Shown here in pieces: positions 26,074 through 34,442 of a stretch of 64,000 nucleotides of DNA (the first letter of the stretch is position 1; every line of letters begins with the position of its first letter). The stretch spans positions 62,001 to 126,000 of the forward strand of contig SCMY01000012.1 of assembly GCA_005502805.1 (NCBI GenBank). Direction: 5' to 3'. The translations under genes and the position numbers were made by a program. The notes under the pieces were generated by a model. That model was not told the DNA's origin. It saw only the letters and a program-made list of their open reading frames with translations, and searched no databases. This DNA is from Rhizobiales bacterium 2SD. Lineage in GTDB: Bacteria > Pseudomonadota > Alphaproteobacteria > Rhizobiales > Beijerinckiaceae.

Positions 26074-28221
26074 TCAGAACTCCTCCCAGCCATCATCGCC
26101 AGTGCGGCCGTTGGCGGCCTTGCGGGCCGGCTCGCGCTGCGGCGTGGCCTTTGCCTTGCTCTGGGCGAAGGCGGCCTCGGCAAGCTGGCGCAGGCGCTCG
26201 GGCTCGGTGTCGAGGCCGCTGCCGCGATCGGCCGGGCCGGCCATGTGTGGAGCGGCGGTAGGGCGTGCGGGCGCCCGCAGCGCAGGCCGCGCGGCTGGGC
26301 GCGTCGCGGGGCCGGTGGAGGCCGCCCCGGTCATATCGCCATTCCCGGTCCGGAAGCTCGCCACCAGCGTGTTGAGCTCGCCGATCCGGCCGGAGAGCGC
26401 GCCCGCCGATGCAGCGCTCTGCTCCGCGAGCGCCGCGTTCGCCTGTGTCATCTCGTCGAGATGGGCGACCGCCTGACTCATCTCGTCGATGCCATGGGCC
26501 TGCTCGGCCGAGGCAGCAGAGATCTCCTGGATCGTGCCGGTGACCTTCTGCGAGGCAGCGAGGATCGTCTCGAGCGACTCGCCGGCCCGGCGCACCAGCT
26601 TGACGCCCGCCTCGACCTCGCTGTTCGACGATGAGATCAGGCCGGAAATATCCTTGGCGGCCTCGCTGGAACGCTGCGCCAGCGTGCGAACCTCGGAAGC
26701 CACAACCGCAAAGCCCTTGCCGGCATCGCCGGCGCGGGCGGCCTCGACAGCGGCGTTGAGCGCGAGAAGGTTGGTCTGGAAGGCGATGCCGTCGATCACC
26801 GAGACGATCTCGGAAATCTTCTTCGAGGCCTCCTCGATGCGGGCCATGGCCGCGACCGCCTCGCCAGCGATGGCGCCACCGGCATGGGCCGCCTGCATCG
26901 CCTCCTCGGCGACCGCCGCGGCCTGTCGTGCCCCCTGGGCCGAGGCCTTCACCGAGGCGGCGAGTTCCTCGGTCGTGGCCGCAGTCTCCTCCAGCGAGGA
27001 AGCCTGCTCCTCCGTGCGCTTCGACAGATCGTCGGCGCCCATGTTGATCTCGCGCGCCGCGATGCCGACCTCAGAGGCTGTCAGCTGAATCGTCGACACC
27101 GTCGCCGAAAGGCGGGCGATCGTCTCGTTGACCGCGTCCTTCAGCTCGGCGAAGCGGCCGCGGTAAGCTGACGGCACCTGCCGGGTGAGATCGCCTGCTG
27201 CCAGCGCCTGCAGCACCTCGACGAACTCGGTCGCCGCCGAATCGACCACGGCATTGATCTCGTTGATGCCGGCGACCAGCTTCTGCATCTGCTCATCGGC
27301 CTGGTCGACCTGGAGTCGCGCCGAGAAATCGCCCGCAGCCGCAGCCGCGACGACCTCCCCGACATCCGACACGACCACGGACATCGCGTCTGCGGCGCGG
27401 ATCCGGTCCGCCGCGGCGGAGCGCTCCTGTTCTTGCAAAAGAGCGACCTGCTCCGTGCTTTGGCGCAGCACCGCTACCGCCCGCGCCATGTCGCCGATTT
27501 CGTCCTGCCGCTTGGTATGGGGAATCGCGATCGCGGTCTCGCCGGCGGTGAGGCTGCTCATGCTGCCGCTGAGATCGAGCAGCGGGCGCGTGATCGAGCG
27601 CTGTGCGAACAGGATCGCCGCAGCGATCGAAGCGAGCAGCGCCGCCAGCAGCACCGACGGGAGAATCCACTGGATCTGGCGCGTGAAGGCAGCCGCCTCC
27701 TCGGCGAGCCGGTTGCCGGCCTCCTCATTGCGCTTGCCGAAGGCGACGAGCTGGTCGTTCAGTGCCTTGCGATTGGCGCGATTCAGGTCGTTGTTGCCCT
27801 GCTGGTTCGCTGCGGCGGTCGAGACCTCGCGACCAAGCCGAATCAGCTCGGCGCGGAAGGTGACGAACTCCTCGACCGATTTCTGCAGCTTGAGTGCCGT
27901 CTCGCGCTCGTTGAGCGGCACGAGGGCGACCAGATCGGCGGCGAGCTTGCGCATCACCGGGAAGCGCGCCTCCTTGGGCTTGGCGAAGGCCTCCGCCTCC
28001 TTGGCGTCCTTCGACATGTAGATGCCGCGGGAATCCATCACCACGGCGAAGACCTGAGTGTTGATCCGTTCGGTGACCAGTGCAATTTCGCCCTGGACAT
28101 CGGAGCGCGCGTTGAGGTCGCTGGAGCGCGACAGCGCAAAAAGGCTCAACGCCGCCGAAAGCACCGCGCCAGCAACGATGATTCCCAGCATCGCCAGCAC
28201 TTTGAAACGGATCGACTTCAT
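26074..28221 (-). CDS. Methyl-accepting chemotaxis protein with C-terminal WEEF tail
   Basis: Chemoreceptor (715 aa). Two membrane segments (about 8-30 and 187-209) frame a periplasmic helical sensor of about 155 residues. HAMP-type linkers follow, then the signalling domain with the conserved tip EIVSVIDGIAFQTNLLALN and methylation helices rich in EETAATTEELAAS. The protein ends DDGWEEF, a xWxxF tether like those that recruit CheR/CheB in enteric receptors, preceded by a Pro/Ala-rich flexible linker. The ATG at 28221 begins at the membrane anchor. No che genes are nearby, so it is an orphan receptor; its ligand is unknown. Confidence 0.94.
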   Translation of the reverse strand: MKSIRFKVLAMLGIIVAGAVLSAALSLFALSRSSDLNARSDVQGEIALVTERINTQVFAVVMDSRGIYMSKDAKEAEAFAKPKEARFPVMRKLAADLVALVPLNERETALKLQKSVEEFVTFRAELIRLGREVSTAAANQQGNNDLNRANRKALNDQLVAFGKRNEEAGNRLAEEAAAFTRQIQWILPSVLLAALLASIAAAILFAQRSITRPLLDLSGSMSSLTAGETAIAIPHTKRQDEIGDMARAVAVLRQSTEQVALLQEQERSAAADRIRAADAMSVVVSDVGEVVAAAAAGDFSARLQVDQADEQMQKLVAGINEINAVVDSAATEFVEVLQALAAGDLTRQVPSAYRGRFAELKDAVNETIARLSATVSTIQLTASEVGIAAREINMGADDLSKRTEEQASSLEETAATTEELAASVKASAQGARQAAAVAEEAMQAAHAGGAIAGEAVAAMARIEEASKKISEIVSVIDGIAFQTNLLALNAAVEAARAGDAGKGFAVVASEVRTLAQRSSEAAKDISGLISSSNSEVEAGVKLVRRAGESLETILAASQKVTGTIQEISAASAEQAHGIDEMSQAVAHLDEMTQANAALAEQSAASAGALSGRIGELNTLVASFRTGNGDMTGAASTGPATRPAARPALRAPARPTAAPHMAGPADRGSGLDTEPERLRQLAEAAFAQSKAKATPQREPARKAANGRTGDDGWEEF

Positions 28222-28618
28222 CGCGTGACTTCCACTTGTCTTGTCCCACCGCCATGCGAGGTTCATTGAACTGCGATCGGGCGCCAATTCGAATCCGGCT
28301 AACCAAGAGTCATGGTAGATAAATCCCTAAAGGCCGCTTAAGACCCACGGACGCTGCTACTGTTTCGCTCGGGATTGCGAGCGATCGCCCTCTCCTGCCC
28401 CTCTCCTGCAATTGACTGGATCTCAGGACATGCAGCTGCGGCATGTCGGACTGTGACATTCCCGCCACGCTCTGCGTCGGCCATCATTTCGCCACATCCT
28501 TTTCACCCCGGCGCCATGCCCGACCGTGAAGTGAAGAAGGTCAGCCGACGGGAATTCCTTGGAACTTGTCGGCAATCCGCATGTTTCCGCTGCCAGCCGT
28601 CCCACGAAGAGCCGAGTT
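28222..28618. other. 397-bp divergent intergenic region
   Basis: Separates the chemoreceptor and L,D-transpeptidase starts. It holds no convincing gene: short open frames here lack protein-like composition. It must contain promoters for both directions. The only motif I can point to is the EcfG-like GGAAC/GTT pair near 28561-28585. Confidence 0.6.
28561..28585 (+). promoter_or_regulatory. Possible EcfG-type (general stress sigma) promoter for L,D-transpeptidase gene
   Basis: GGAAC at 28561-28565 and GTT at 28583-28585, separated by 17 bases, resemble the GGAAC-N17-CGTT pattern of alphaproteobacterial general stress promoters. The base before GTT is T rather than C. It ends 33 bp before the ATG at 28619. 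Confidence 0.28.
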
Positions 28619-29371
28619 ATGTCCGCCCAGTCTGATGCTTCCGCCACCTGTTCCCGCCGCCGCTTCCTGACGATGGCCTCGGCCTTCGTGCCCGTCGGCC
28701 TGGCCGGATGCGTCACCGGTCCGCAGCAGCCCTTCGAGGCGCGTACGCCGGTCCACCAGAACGCCGCCTTCCTGTCGATGTATGACGAGCGCCCCGATGA
28801 GAGGCACCCGCTGCCGGCAACCGACATCGACGAGGTCGAAACACGGTTCCTGCGTCAGGAGGTCAATTACCGGACGCCGGAGCGGCCTGGCACGATCGTG
28901 GTCGATACTTCGGCCCGCTATCTCTATCTGGTTCGGGAGAATGGTCGCGCCATCCGCTACGGCATCGGCGTCGGCAAGCAGGGCATGTCCTGGCGCGGCC
29001 GCGCCACCGTCGCCCGCAAGGCCGAGTGGCCGCGCTGGACGCCGACCGCCGCGATGATCGCCCGCGAGCCGGAGCGGAACGCGCGCTGGGCCGGCGGCAT
29101 GGCCGGCGGCATCGAGAATCCGCTCGGCGCACGCGCGCTCTATCTCTACCAGGGCAACAAGGACACGCTCTATCGCATCCACGGCACCAGCGAGCCGTGG
29201 TCGATCGGCAAGGCCGTGTCCTCGGGCTGCATCCGCCTGTTCAACCAGGACATCATCGATCTTCACAGCCGCGTCCCGACCGGCACGCCTGTGGTGGTGC
29301 TGAACCGCAACCCGATCGGGGAACCGGAGATCGACGAGACCGACGCGCCGCTGCCGCCGGACGACATCTGA
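28619..29371 (+). CDS. L,D-transpeptidase (YkuD), Tat-type lipoprotein
   Basis: Cell-wall L,D-transpeptidase (250 aa) of the ErfK/YbiS/YkuD family, forming 3-3 cross-links or attaching proteins to peptidoglycan. The N-terminus has SRRRFLTMASAF and a lipobox VGLAGC with the lipid-bearing Cys31, indicating Tat export and lipid anchoring. The YkuD domain spans about 85-235, with RIHGTSEPWSIGKAVSSGCIRL holding the conserved His and catalytic Cys. The ATG at 28619 was chosen because it directly precedes the signal sequence. A terminator follows at 29403. A second enzyme of this type lies at 33462-34274. Confidence 0.93.
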   Translation: MSAQSDASATCSRRRFLTMASAFVPVGLAGCVTGPQQPFEARTPVHQNAAFLSMYDERPDERHPLPATDIDEVETRFLRQEVNYRTPERPGTIVVDTSARYLYLVRENGRAIRYGIGVGKQGMSWRGRATVARKAEWPRWTPTAAMIAREPERNARWAGGMAGGIENPLGARALYLYQGNKDTLYRIHGTSEPWSIGKAVSSGCIRLFNQDIIDLHSRVPTGTPVVVLNRNPIGEPEIDETDAPLPPDDI

Positions 29372-29402
29372 AGGCCCGCAGCCGGATCAACTGACTCCTT
29401 GG

Positions 29403-29430
29403 AAAAGGGTGGCGCGCAGCCGCCCTTTTT
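29403..29430 (+). terminator. Rho-independent terminator after L,D-transpeptidase gene
   Basis: Stem AAAGGGTGGC pairing with GCCGCCCTTT across the loop GCGCA, with one unpaired or mismatched position, and a run of T at the end. Confidence 0.7.
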
Positions 29431-29571
29431 CATGTCGCCGTGGCGCTGTCATGGTCCCTTCGCCAGATCGGGCTACTCCCGCTGACATGGGCCACTGCGA
29501 TTTGCCTCGGCGCGGTTTTGCGCTACGCCCTGCCGGTCGGCAGCCCGCCGGCGAGACGATGAGACCGCCAG

Positions 29572-30876
29572 ATGCGCGTGACGATGATCGGTTCAGGCTA
29601 TGTCGGCCTGGTCTCCGGAGCCTGCTTCGCCGATTTCGGCCATGAGGTGACCTGCGTCGACACCGACGCCGGCAAGATCGCCGCCCTGAAGCGCGGCGAG
29701 ATCCCGATCTACGAACCCGGCCTCGAAGACCTCGTCGCCAACAATGTCCGTGCCGGCCGCCTCTCCTTCACCACCGAGCTCGCCGGGCCAGTCGCGGCCG
29801 CGGACGCTGTCTTCATTGCGGTCGGCACGCCCTCGCGCCGCGGCGACGGCCATGCCGATCTCTCCTATGTCCACCAGGCCGCACGCGACGTCGTCGCGGC
29901 GCTCGACGGCTTCACCGTCGTCGTCACCAAGTCGACAGTTCCGGTCGGCACCGGCGACGAGGTCGAGCGGATCATGCGCGAGACGAAGGCGGATGCCGAT
30001 TTCGCCGTGGTCTCCAATCCCGAATTCCTGCGCGAGGGCGCGGCGATCGCCGACTTCAAGCGCCCGGACCGGATCGTGATCGGAACCGAGGACGATCGCG
30101 CCCGCAAGGTGATGGAGGAGCTCTACCGGCCGCTCTATCTCAATGCGGCCCCGCTCCTGTTCACGGCGCGGCGGACCTCGGAGCTGATCAAATACGCCGG
30201 CAACGCCTTCCTCGCGACCAAGATCACCTTCATCAACGAGATGGCGGATCTGTGCGAGCGGGTCGGCGCCAATGTCCAGGAGGTGGCGCGCGGCATCGGC
30301 CTCGACAACCGCATCGGCGGCAAGTTCCTGCATGCCGGCCCGGGCTATGGCGGCTCCTGCTTTCCGAAGGACACGCTCGCGCTGATCAAGACGGCGCAGG
30401 ACATGGAAAGCCCCCTGCGTCTCGTCGAGACGGTGGTCGCGGTCAACGACCAGCGCAAGCGGGCGATGGCGCGCAAGGTCATCGCCGCCTGCGGCGGCTC
30501 GGTCAGGGGTAAGCGCATCGCCATCCTCGGCCTCGCCTTCAAGCCGAACACCGACGACATGCGCGAGGCTCCCTCGCTGTCGATCGTCACGGCGCTGCTC
30601 GACGCCGGCGCGGAGATCGTCGCCTATGATCCCGAGGCGATGGCGAGCGCCAAGACGTTGATGCCGGAGATCGCCTACGCACCCGACGCCTATTCCTGCC
30701 TCGAGGGAGCCGATGCGCTGGTGATCGTCACAGAATGGGACGCTTTCCGTGCGCTCGACCTCGGCCGGGTCAAGGCGGCGCTGCGCCATCCTGTCGTGGT
30801 CGACCTGCGCAACATCTACCGCTCCGGCGAGATGCGCGAGCGCGGCTTCACCTACATCAATGTCGGCAACGCCTGA
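29572..30876 (+). CDS. ugd: UDP-glucose 6-dehydrogenase
   Basis: NAD-dependent UDP-glucose/GDP-mannose dehydrogenase family enzyme (434 aa), most likely oxidising UDP-glucose to UDP-glucuronate for polysaccharide synthesis. The Rossmann motif GSGYVGLVSG starts at residue 7, the KSTVPVGTG segment is at 120-128, a catalytic Lys is predicted at 207 (ELIKYAGNAF), and the nucleophile is Cys263 in GYGGSCFPKDT. The C-terminal domain has GLAFKPNTDDMREAPS. It is a single gene here, with no glycosyltransferases adjacent. A flippase-like gene lies 3.6 kb further on, on the other strand. Confidence 0.94.
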   Translation: MRVTMIGSGYVGLVSGACFADFGHEVTCVDTDAGKIAALKRGEIPIYEPGLEDLVANNVRAGRLSFTTELAGPVAAADAVFIAVGTPSRRGDGHADLSYVHQAARDVVAALDGFTVVVTKSTVPVGTGDEVERIMRETKADADFAVVSNPEFLREGAAIADFKRPDRIVIGTEDDRARKVMEELYRPLYLNAAPLLFTARRTSELIKYAGNAFLATKITFINEMADLCERVGANVQEVARGIGLDNRIGGKFLHAGPGYGGSCFPKDTLALIKTAQDMESPLRLVETVVAVNDQRKRAMARKVIAACGGSVRGKRIAILGLAFKPNTDDMREAPSLSIVTALLDAGAEIVAYDPEAMASAKTLMPEIAYAPDAYSCLEGADALVIVTEWDAFRALDLGRVKAALRHPVVVDLRNIYRSGEMRERGFTYINVGNA

Positions 30877-30995
30877 GGTCGCTCCCCGGGCGCGACAGAA
30901 AGGCGCCGAGCCCTCGCCTTGATAGCGTCATAAGCCGTCACCACCTTTCGAAGCGACAAGGCGACCGCCTTTGTCCAACATGAGAGGAGATGACG

Positions 30996-31778
30996 ATGAC
31001 GCCGCAGGAACGCGACGTGATCGCCGGGATTTTCGACCGCCTGCGTCAGGCGGCCAACCAGCCCCGCGACCCCGAGGCTGAACGTTTCATCGCCGACCGG
31101 CTGCGCGAGCAGCCTTATGCCGTCTATGCGATGGCGCAGTCGGTCTATATCCAGGAACAGGCGCTCACCAGCCTGCAGGGCCAGATCGAGCAGCTGCAGG
31201 CAGAGGTCGAGCAGCTGCGCAATCAGCCGCCCGCTCCGGCCCCGGCCCAGCAGTCCGGCGGCTTCCTGTCGGGCATCTTCGGCGGTGGCGCGAGCCAGCC
31301 GGCCCGCTCCGGCTCGGTGCCGTCCTTCCCGCAGCGCGCAGCGCCGCAACCGGCTTCGCCGCCCTGGGGCGGCCAGGCCGCAGCGCCGCAGCAAGGCATG
31401 GGTGCGGCACCAGCTCCCGGCCCCTGGCAGAACCAGGGCGCGCAGCAGCCTCCGGCCCGCGGCGGCGGCTTCATGGCCAGCGCGCTGACGACGGCAGCCG
31501 GCGTGGCCGGCGGCATGGTCGCCGGCAACATGCTGATGAACGCGCTTGGCGGGAACAAGAGCGCGGCGAGCGAAGCCAAGCCCGCCGAGGCCAGCACTGC
31601 CGAGAACAAGGACACCTCGCAGAACAATGACGCTGCGAAGGATACCCAGACGGCCGCTGACCAGCAGCCGGCGGCGGAGCCGCAGCAGGCCTATCAGGAG
31701 CCGAGCTACCAGGACGCCAGCTACGACGATGGCGGCTATGACGACGGCTCCGGCGGAGGCGACGACGACTGGGCCTGA
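30996..31778 (+). CDS. DUF2076 domain-containing protein
   Basis: Protein of 260 aa with the DUF2076 pattern. The N-terminus is MTPQERDVIAGIFDRLRQA, then RDPEAERFIADRLREQPYAVYA, followed by a short coiled coil LQGQIEQLQAEVEQLRNQ (about 50-70). A GGFLSGIFGGG motif and long Pro/Ala/Gln-rich linkers follow, then a Gly/Ala hydrophobic stretch (about 160-180) and an acidic tail rich in Asp, Tyr and Gly. An AGAGGAG ribosome site favours 30996 over the ATG at 30990. The function is unknown; the family is common in alphaproteobacteria and its members look envelope-associated. Confidence 0.88.
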   Translation: MTPQERDVIAGIFDRLRQAANQPRDPEAERFIADRLREQPYAVYAMAQSVYIQEQALTSLQGQIEQLQAEVEQLRNQPPAPAPAQQSGGFLSGIFGGGASQPARSGSVPSFPQRAAPQPASPPWGGQAAAPQQGMGAAPAPGPWQNQGAQQPPARGGGFMASALTTAAGVAGGMVAGNMLMNALGGNKSAASEAKPAEASTAENKDTSQNNDAAKDTQTAADQQPAAEPQQAYQEPSYQDASYDDGGYDDGSGGGDDDWA

Positions 31779-31804
31779 GCGCCGCACGTCCTCCTGAAAC
31801 GACG

Positions 31805-31834
31805 AGGCCCGCCTGGCGACAGGCGGGCCTTTTG
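31805..31834 (+). terminator. Rho-independent terminator after DUF2076 gene
   Basis: Stem GGCCCGCCTG / CAGGCGGGCC (nearly perfect, loop GCGA) followed by TTTTGT. The stretch from 31796 is almost the same as 33406-33425 beyond the next two genes. Confidence 0.85.
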
Positions 31835-31883
31835 TCTCAGAGAACGACGGGCGAGGAGCCGATGGCAATCGACGGGAGAGTCT

Positions 31884-32279
31884 TCAGGCCAGCGTCTCCG
31901 CGGCGAACACCTTCTGGACGATCTGCCAGCGCCCGTTGAGGTAAAAGCACGACAGCAGGTCGGTCACCTCGCGGGGCGGGATCCGCAAGCGCAGCTTGAG
32001 TAGCGCCATATCACGAGTCACGGCGATGGAAAGGATCTGGTCGGCCCGTACGCTGCCGGCTTCCTGCGGGGATGTCAGGGTTCGGACCAGATCGAGCCAG
32101 GCGGTGATGGGAGTGACCACCGCGCTATCGCCATCGCCACGCCGGGTGACGAGGGCTGCGGAGTCGAAGATGGTCGCGAAGCTGTCGGCATCCATCGTGT
32201 AGGCGGCGTCGAAATAGGTTTTCGCCAAGGCGACCAGCCCATCGATGCTTGCGGTCGAGTGATCATCTTGCATCGTCAT
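31884..32279 (-). CDS. SnoaL/NTF2-like protein (putative lumazine-binding/DUF4440 type)
   Basis: Small cystatin-like-fold protein (131 aa). Features are LVALAKTYFDAAYTMDADSFATIF, the typical AALVTRRGDGD strand and the C-terminal CFYLNGRWQIVQKVFAAE. Members bind small molecules or act as isomerases, and no catalytic residue can be assigned. AAGGA lies eight bases before the ATG at 32279. It is divergent from a LysR regulator (111 bp, with a 12-bp palindrome), which probably controls it. Confidence 0.8.
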   Translation of the reverse strand: MTMQDDHSTASIDGLVALAKTYFDAAYTMDADSFATIFDSAALVTRRGDGDSAVVTPITAWLDLVRTLTSPQEAGSVRADQILSIAVTRDMALLKLRLRIPPREVTDLLSCFYLNGRWQIVQKVFAAETLA

Positions 32280-32356
32280 TGTGATATCCTTCGAATTTGA
32301 CACCAGTCGAAGTATAAAATCGCGAAACCACAATGTTAATCCATGCGCGCTAATCA

Positions 32357-32368
32357 AGCTTATAAGCT
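32357..32368. promoter_or_regulatory. Palindrome AGCTTATAAGCT, candidate LysR site
   Basis: A perfect 12-bp palindrome 22 bp upstream of the LysR start, in an A+T-rich intergenic region shared with the divergent SnoaL-like gene. LysR regulators usually bind T-N11-A dyads, so this is a candidate only. Confidence 0.4.
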
Positions 32369-32390
32369 GAGCTAAGCAATCGAGACAATC

Positions 32391-33389
32391 ATGAATACAG
32401 CTCTTTTATCTGCTGGCGACTTCAACCAGCTCCGCGCTTTCGTGGCCGTCGCCGCCTCGCTGAACTTCAGCCGGGCGGCCGAGAATCTCGGCGTGTCATC
32501 CTCGGCGCTGAGCCAGATGGTGCGAGCACTCGAGGAACGGGTCGGCGTCAGCCTGTTCAACCGCACCACCCGCAGCGTTTCCCTGACCGAGGCGGGGGCC
32601 AAGCTGTTCGAACGGGTGCAGCCCGCCGTCGAGGAGCTGGCGGAGGCGCTGGGCGAGACCCGCGAGCGCCGCGCCCATCCAGCCGGCACCGTGCGGATAC
32701 ACTGCTTTCGAGCAGCGGCCGATCTCCACCTGTCCCCGATCCTGCGTGCGTTTGCCGACGCCTATCCGCAGGTCGTGCTCGATATCACCCTCGACGATGC
32801 CGTCGTGAACATCGTGGCGGAGGGCTACGACGTCGCCATCCGGCTGGGGGAGGTGATCGACAAGGACCTCATCGCGGTGAAGCTCGGCCCAGAGCTGCGC
32901 CAGACCGCGGTGGCCTCGCCCGACTATCTCGCCCGGCACGGGACACCAGCCCACCCGCGCGACCTTCTTGCTCATCGCTGTATCGGCTGGCGCTGGCCGG
33001 GGCAGAAAACCCCATACAAGTGGGAGTTCATGGAGAACGGCAAATGGTTCGAGGTCGCCGTCGACGGTCCCTTGATCTCCAACAGGAAGGACTTCGGGGT
33101 GCAGGCGGCGGTCGACGGGGTCGGCATCGCGTTCGCCAGCCAGCAACTGATCGCCCACCATATCGCCGAGGGCCGTCTCGTCCCATTGCTCGAGGCCTGG
33201 TCAGCGTCTTTTCCCGGATACTACCTCTGCTATCCGGCCCAGCGGCAAATGGCGCCACCGCTGCGCGCTGTGATCGACGCCATTCGTGGCGGCGTGCGCG
33301 CGACCAATGGTGCCGAGGCGGCGGCAATCGGCACAGCCATGGCGGCGATGACGATGGTGCGGGCGGCGGACACTGCTGCGTCTAAGTGA
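32391..33389 (+). CDS. LysR family transcriptional regulator
   Basis: LTTR protein (332 aa). The N-terminal helix-turn-helix contains FVAVAASLNFSRAAENLGVS and LSQMVRALEERVGVSLFNRTT, and the substrate-binding domain follows (about residues 95-300) with the family's RLGEVIDKDLIAVKLGPELR stretch. The C-terminus runs about 25 residues past the usual end and is Ala/Met-rich. It likely regulates the divergent SnoaL-like gene. The pair is bracketed by two similar terminators (31805, 33417). Confidence 0.92.
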   Translation: MNTALLSAGDFNQLRAFVAVAASLNFSRAAENLGVSSSALSQMVRALEERVGVSLFNRTTRSVSLTEAGAKLFERVQPAVEELAEALGETRERRAHPAGTVRIHCFRAAADLHLSPILRAFADAYPQVVLDITLDDAVVNIVAEGYDVAIRLGEVIDKDLIAVKLGPELRQTAVASPDYLARHGTPAHPRDLLAHRCIGWRWPGQKTPYKWEFMENGKWFEVAVDGPLISNRKDFGVQAAVDGVGIAFASQQLIAHHIAEGRLVPLLEAWSASFPGYYLCYPAQRQMAPPLRAVIDAIRGGVRATNGAEAAAIGTAMAAMTMVRAADTAASK

Positions 33390-33416
33390 GCGCCACAGAA
33401 TCCCCGAAACGACGAA

Positions 33417-33443
33417 GCCCGCCTGTCACCAGGCGGGCCCTTA
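33417..33443 (+). terminator. Terminator-like hairpin after LysR gene
   Basis: Stem GCCCGCCTG / CAGGCGGGC, loop TCAC, followed by CCTTAT. Together with its upstream flank it matches the terminator at 31805 in 19 of 20 bases. It lies between convergent genes, so it may serve both strands. Confidence 0.65.
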
Positions 33444-33461
33444 TCGTTGTTGGATGGGGCC

Positions 33462-34274
33462 TCAGATCACGAAGACCCTGGCGCCGACGCGCACCCGCTC
33501 ATAGAGGTCGACCACGTCCTCGTTGTTCATGCGGATGCAACCGGAGGAGACCGCCTGGCCGATCGTGTTCGGCTCGTTGGTGCCGTGGATGCGGTAGAGC
33601 GACGAGCCGAGATAGAGCGCGCGCGCGCCCATCGGGTTCTCCGGACCGCCAGCCATGAAGCGCGGCAAATCGGGCCGGCGCTTCAGCATCTCGGCCGGCG
33701 GCGTCCAGCTCGGCCATTCAGCCTTGCGGGTGACGGCCTTCATGCCAGCCCATTCGAAGCCGGGGCGGCCGACGCCGATGCCGTAGCGCAGCGCGCGCCC
33801 CCCTGGCTGGACCAGGAAAAGGAAGCGCTGCGGCGTGTCGATGATGATCGTGCCGGGCTTGTGCGGGCCGCTATAGGCGACCTCCTGCTTCTGGAAGCGC
33901 GGATCGAGGGTGCGCGCGATCGGCCGCTCCGCCGGCATCGGCTCGCCGAGCGCAGCCGAGCGACGCTCGCGGCGCGGCTCCATCGGGTCGCCCTGGATCG
34001 GCACCGGCGCCTCATAGTCGGAAAGGCGGCGCATCGCCGGCTGCTGGCCATAGGCGCCGCGCGGCGGCCGGTTGTAGACCGCCCCGCCGCGGCCATAGTC
34101 GGTCGGGTCCCGGCCGGTCATCATCATCTCGATGAAGCCGCCGCCATATTGGCCGCGGCCGGCCGAGTGCGTGACCATCGGATCAGCGGGACGCCAATAG
34201 GTCTGGGCATTGGCCTGGGCCGACAGCAGAACGCCGCCGAGTACGGCAAGGGGAACGAGATAGAGCGGACGCAT
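33462..34274 (-). CDS. L,D-transpeptidase (YkuD), secreted
   Basis: Secreted L,D-transpeptidase (270 aa). A Sec signal peptide MRPLYLVPLAVLGGVLLSAQ is cleaved near ANAQTYW. A Tyr/Gly/Pro/Arg-rich linker follows, then the YkuD domain (about 140-270) with GTIIIDTPQRFLFLV and the active-site segment YRIHGTNEP...AVSSGCIRMNNEDV. The protein stops right after the domain (ARVFVI). The ATG at 34274 has AGAGAG upstream; a longer start at 34295 is less likely. It is a paralogue of the enzyme at 28619-29371 with a different export route. Confidence 0.92.
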   Translation of the reverse strand: MRPLYLVPLAVLGGVLLSAQANAQTYWRPADPMVTHSAGRGQYGGGFIEMMMTGRDPTDYGRGGAVYNRPPRGAYGQQPAMRRLSDYEAPVPIQGDPMEPRRERRSAALGEPMPAERPIARTLDPRFQKQEVAYSGPHKPGTIIIDTPQRFLFLVQPGGRALRYGIGVGRPGFEWAGMKAVTRKAEWPSWTPPAEMLKRRPDLPRFMAGGPENPMGARALYLGSSLYRIHGTNEPNTIGQAVSSGCIRMNNEDVVDLYERVRVGARVFVI

Positions 34275-34442
34275 GACGCAACTCTCTTTACGCAACTGGC
34301 TGGAAGCGTGAGGCGATGCGTTGAAATGAATGGTGAATCGTTGACTCTATCGACCCCGGAACCGGCCTGATCGCTCGAATTCCCGGGATTAACCTTAGCG
34401 ATCCCCAAGCAAACGCGGTAAACGCAGGGTTCACGTCCTTCG

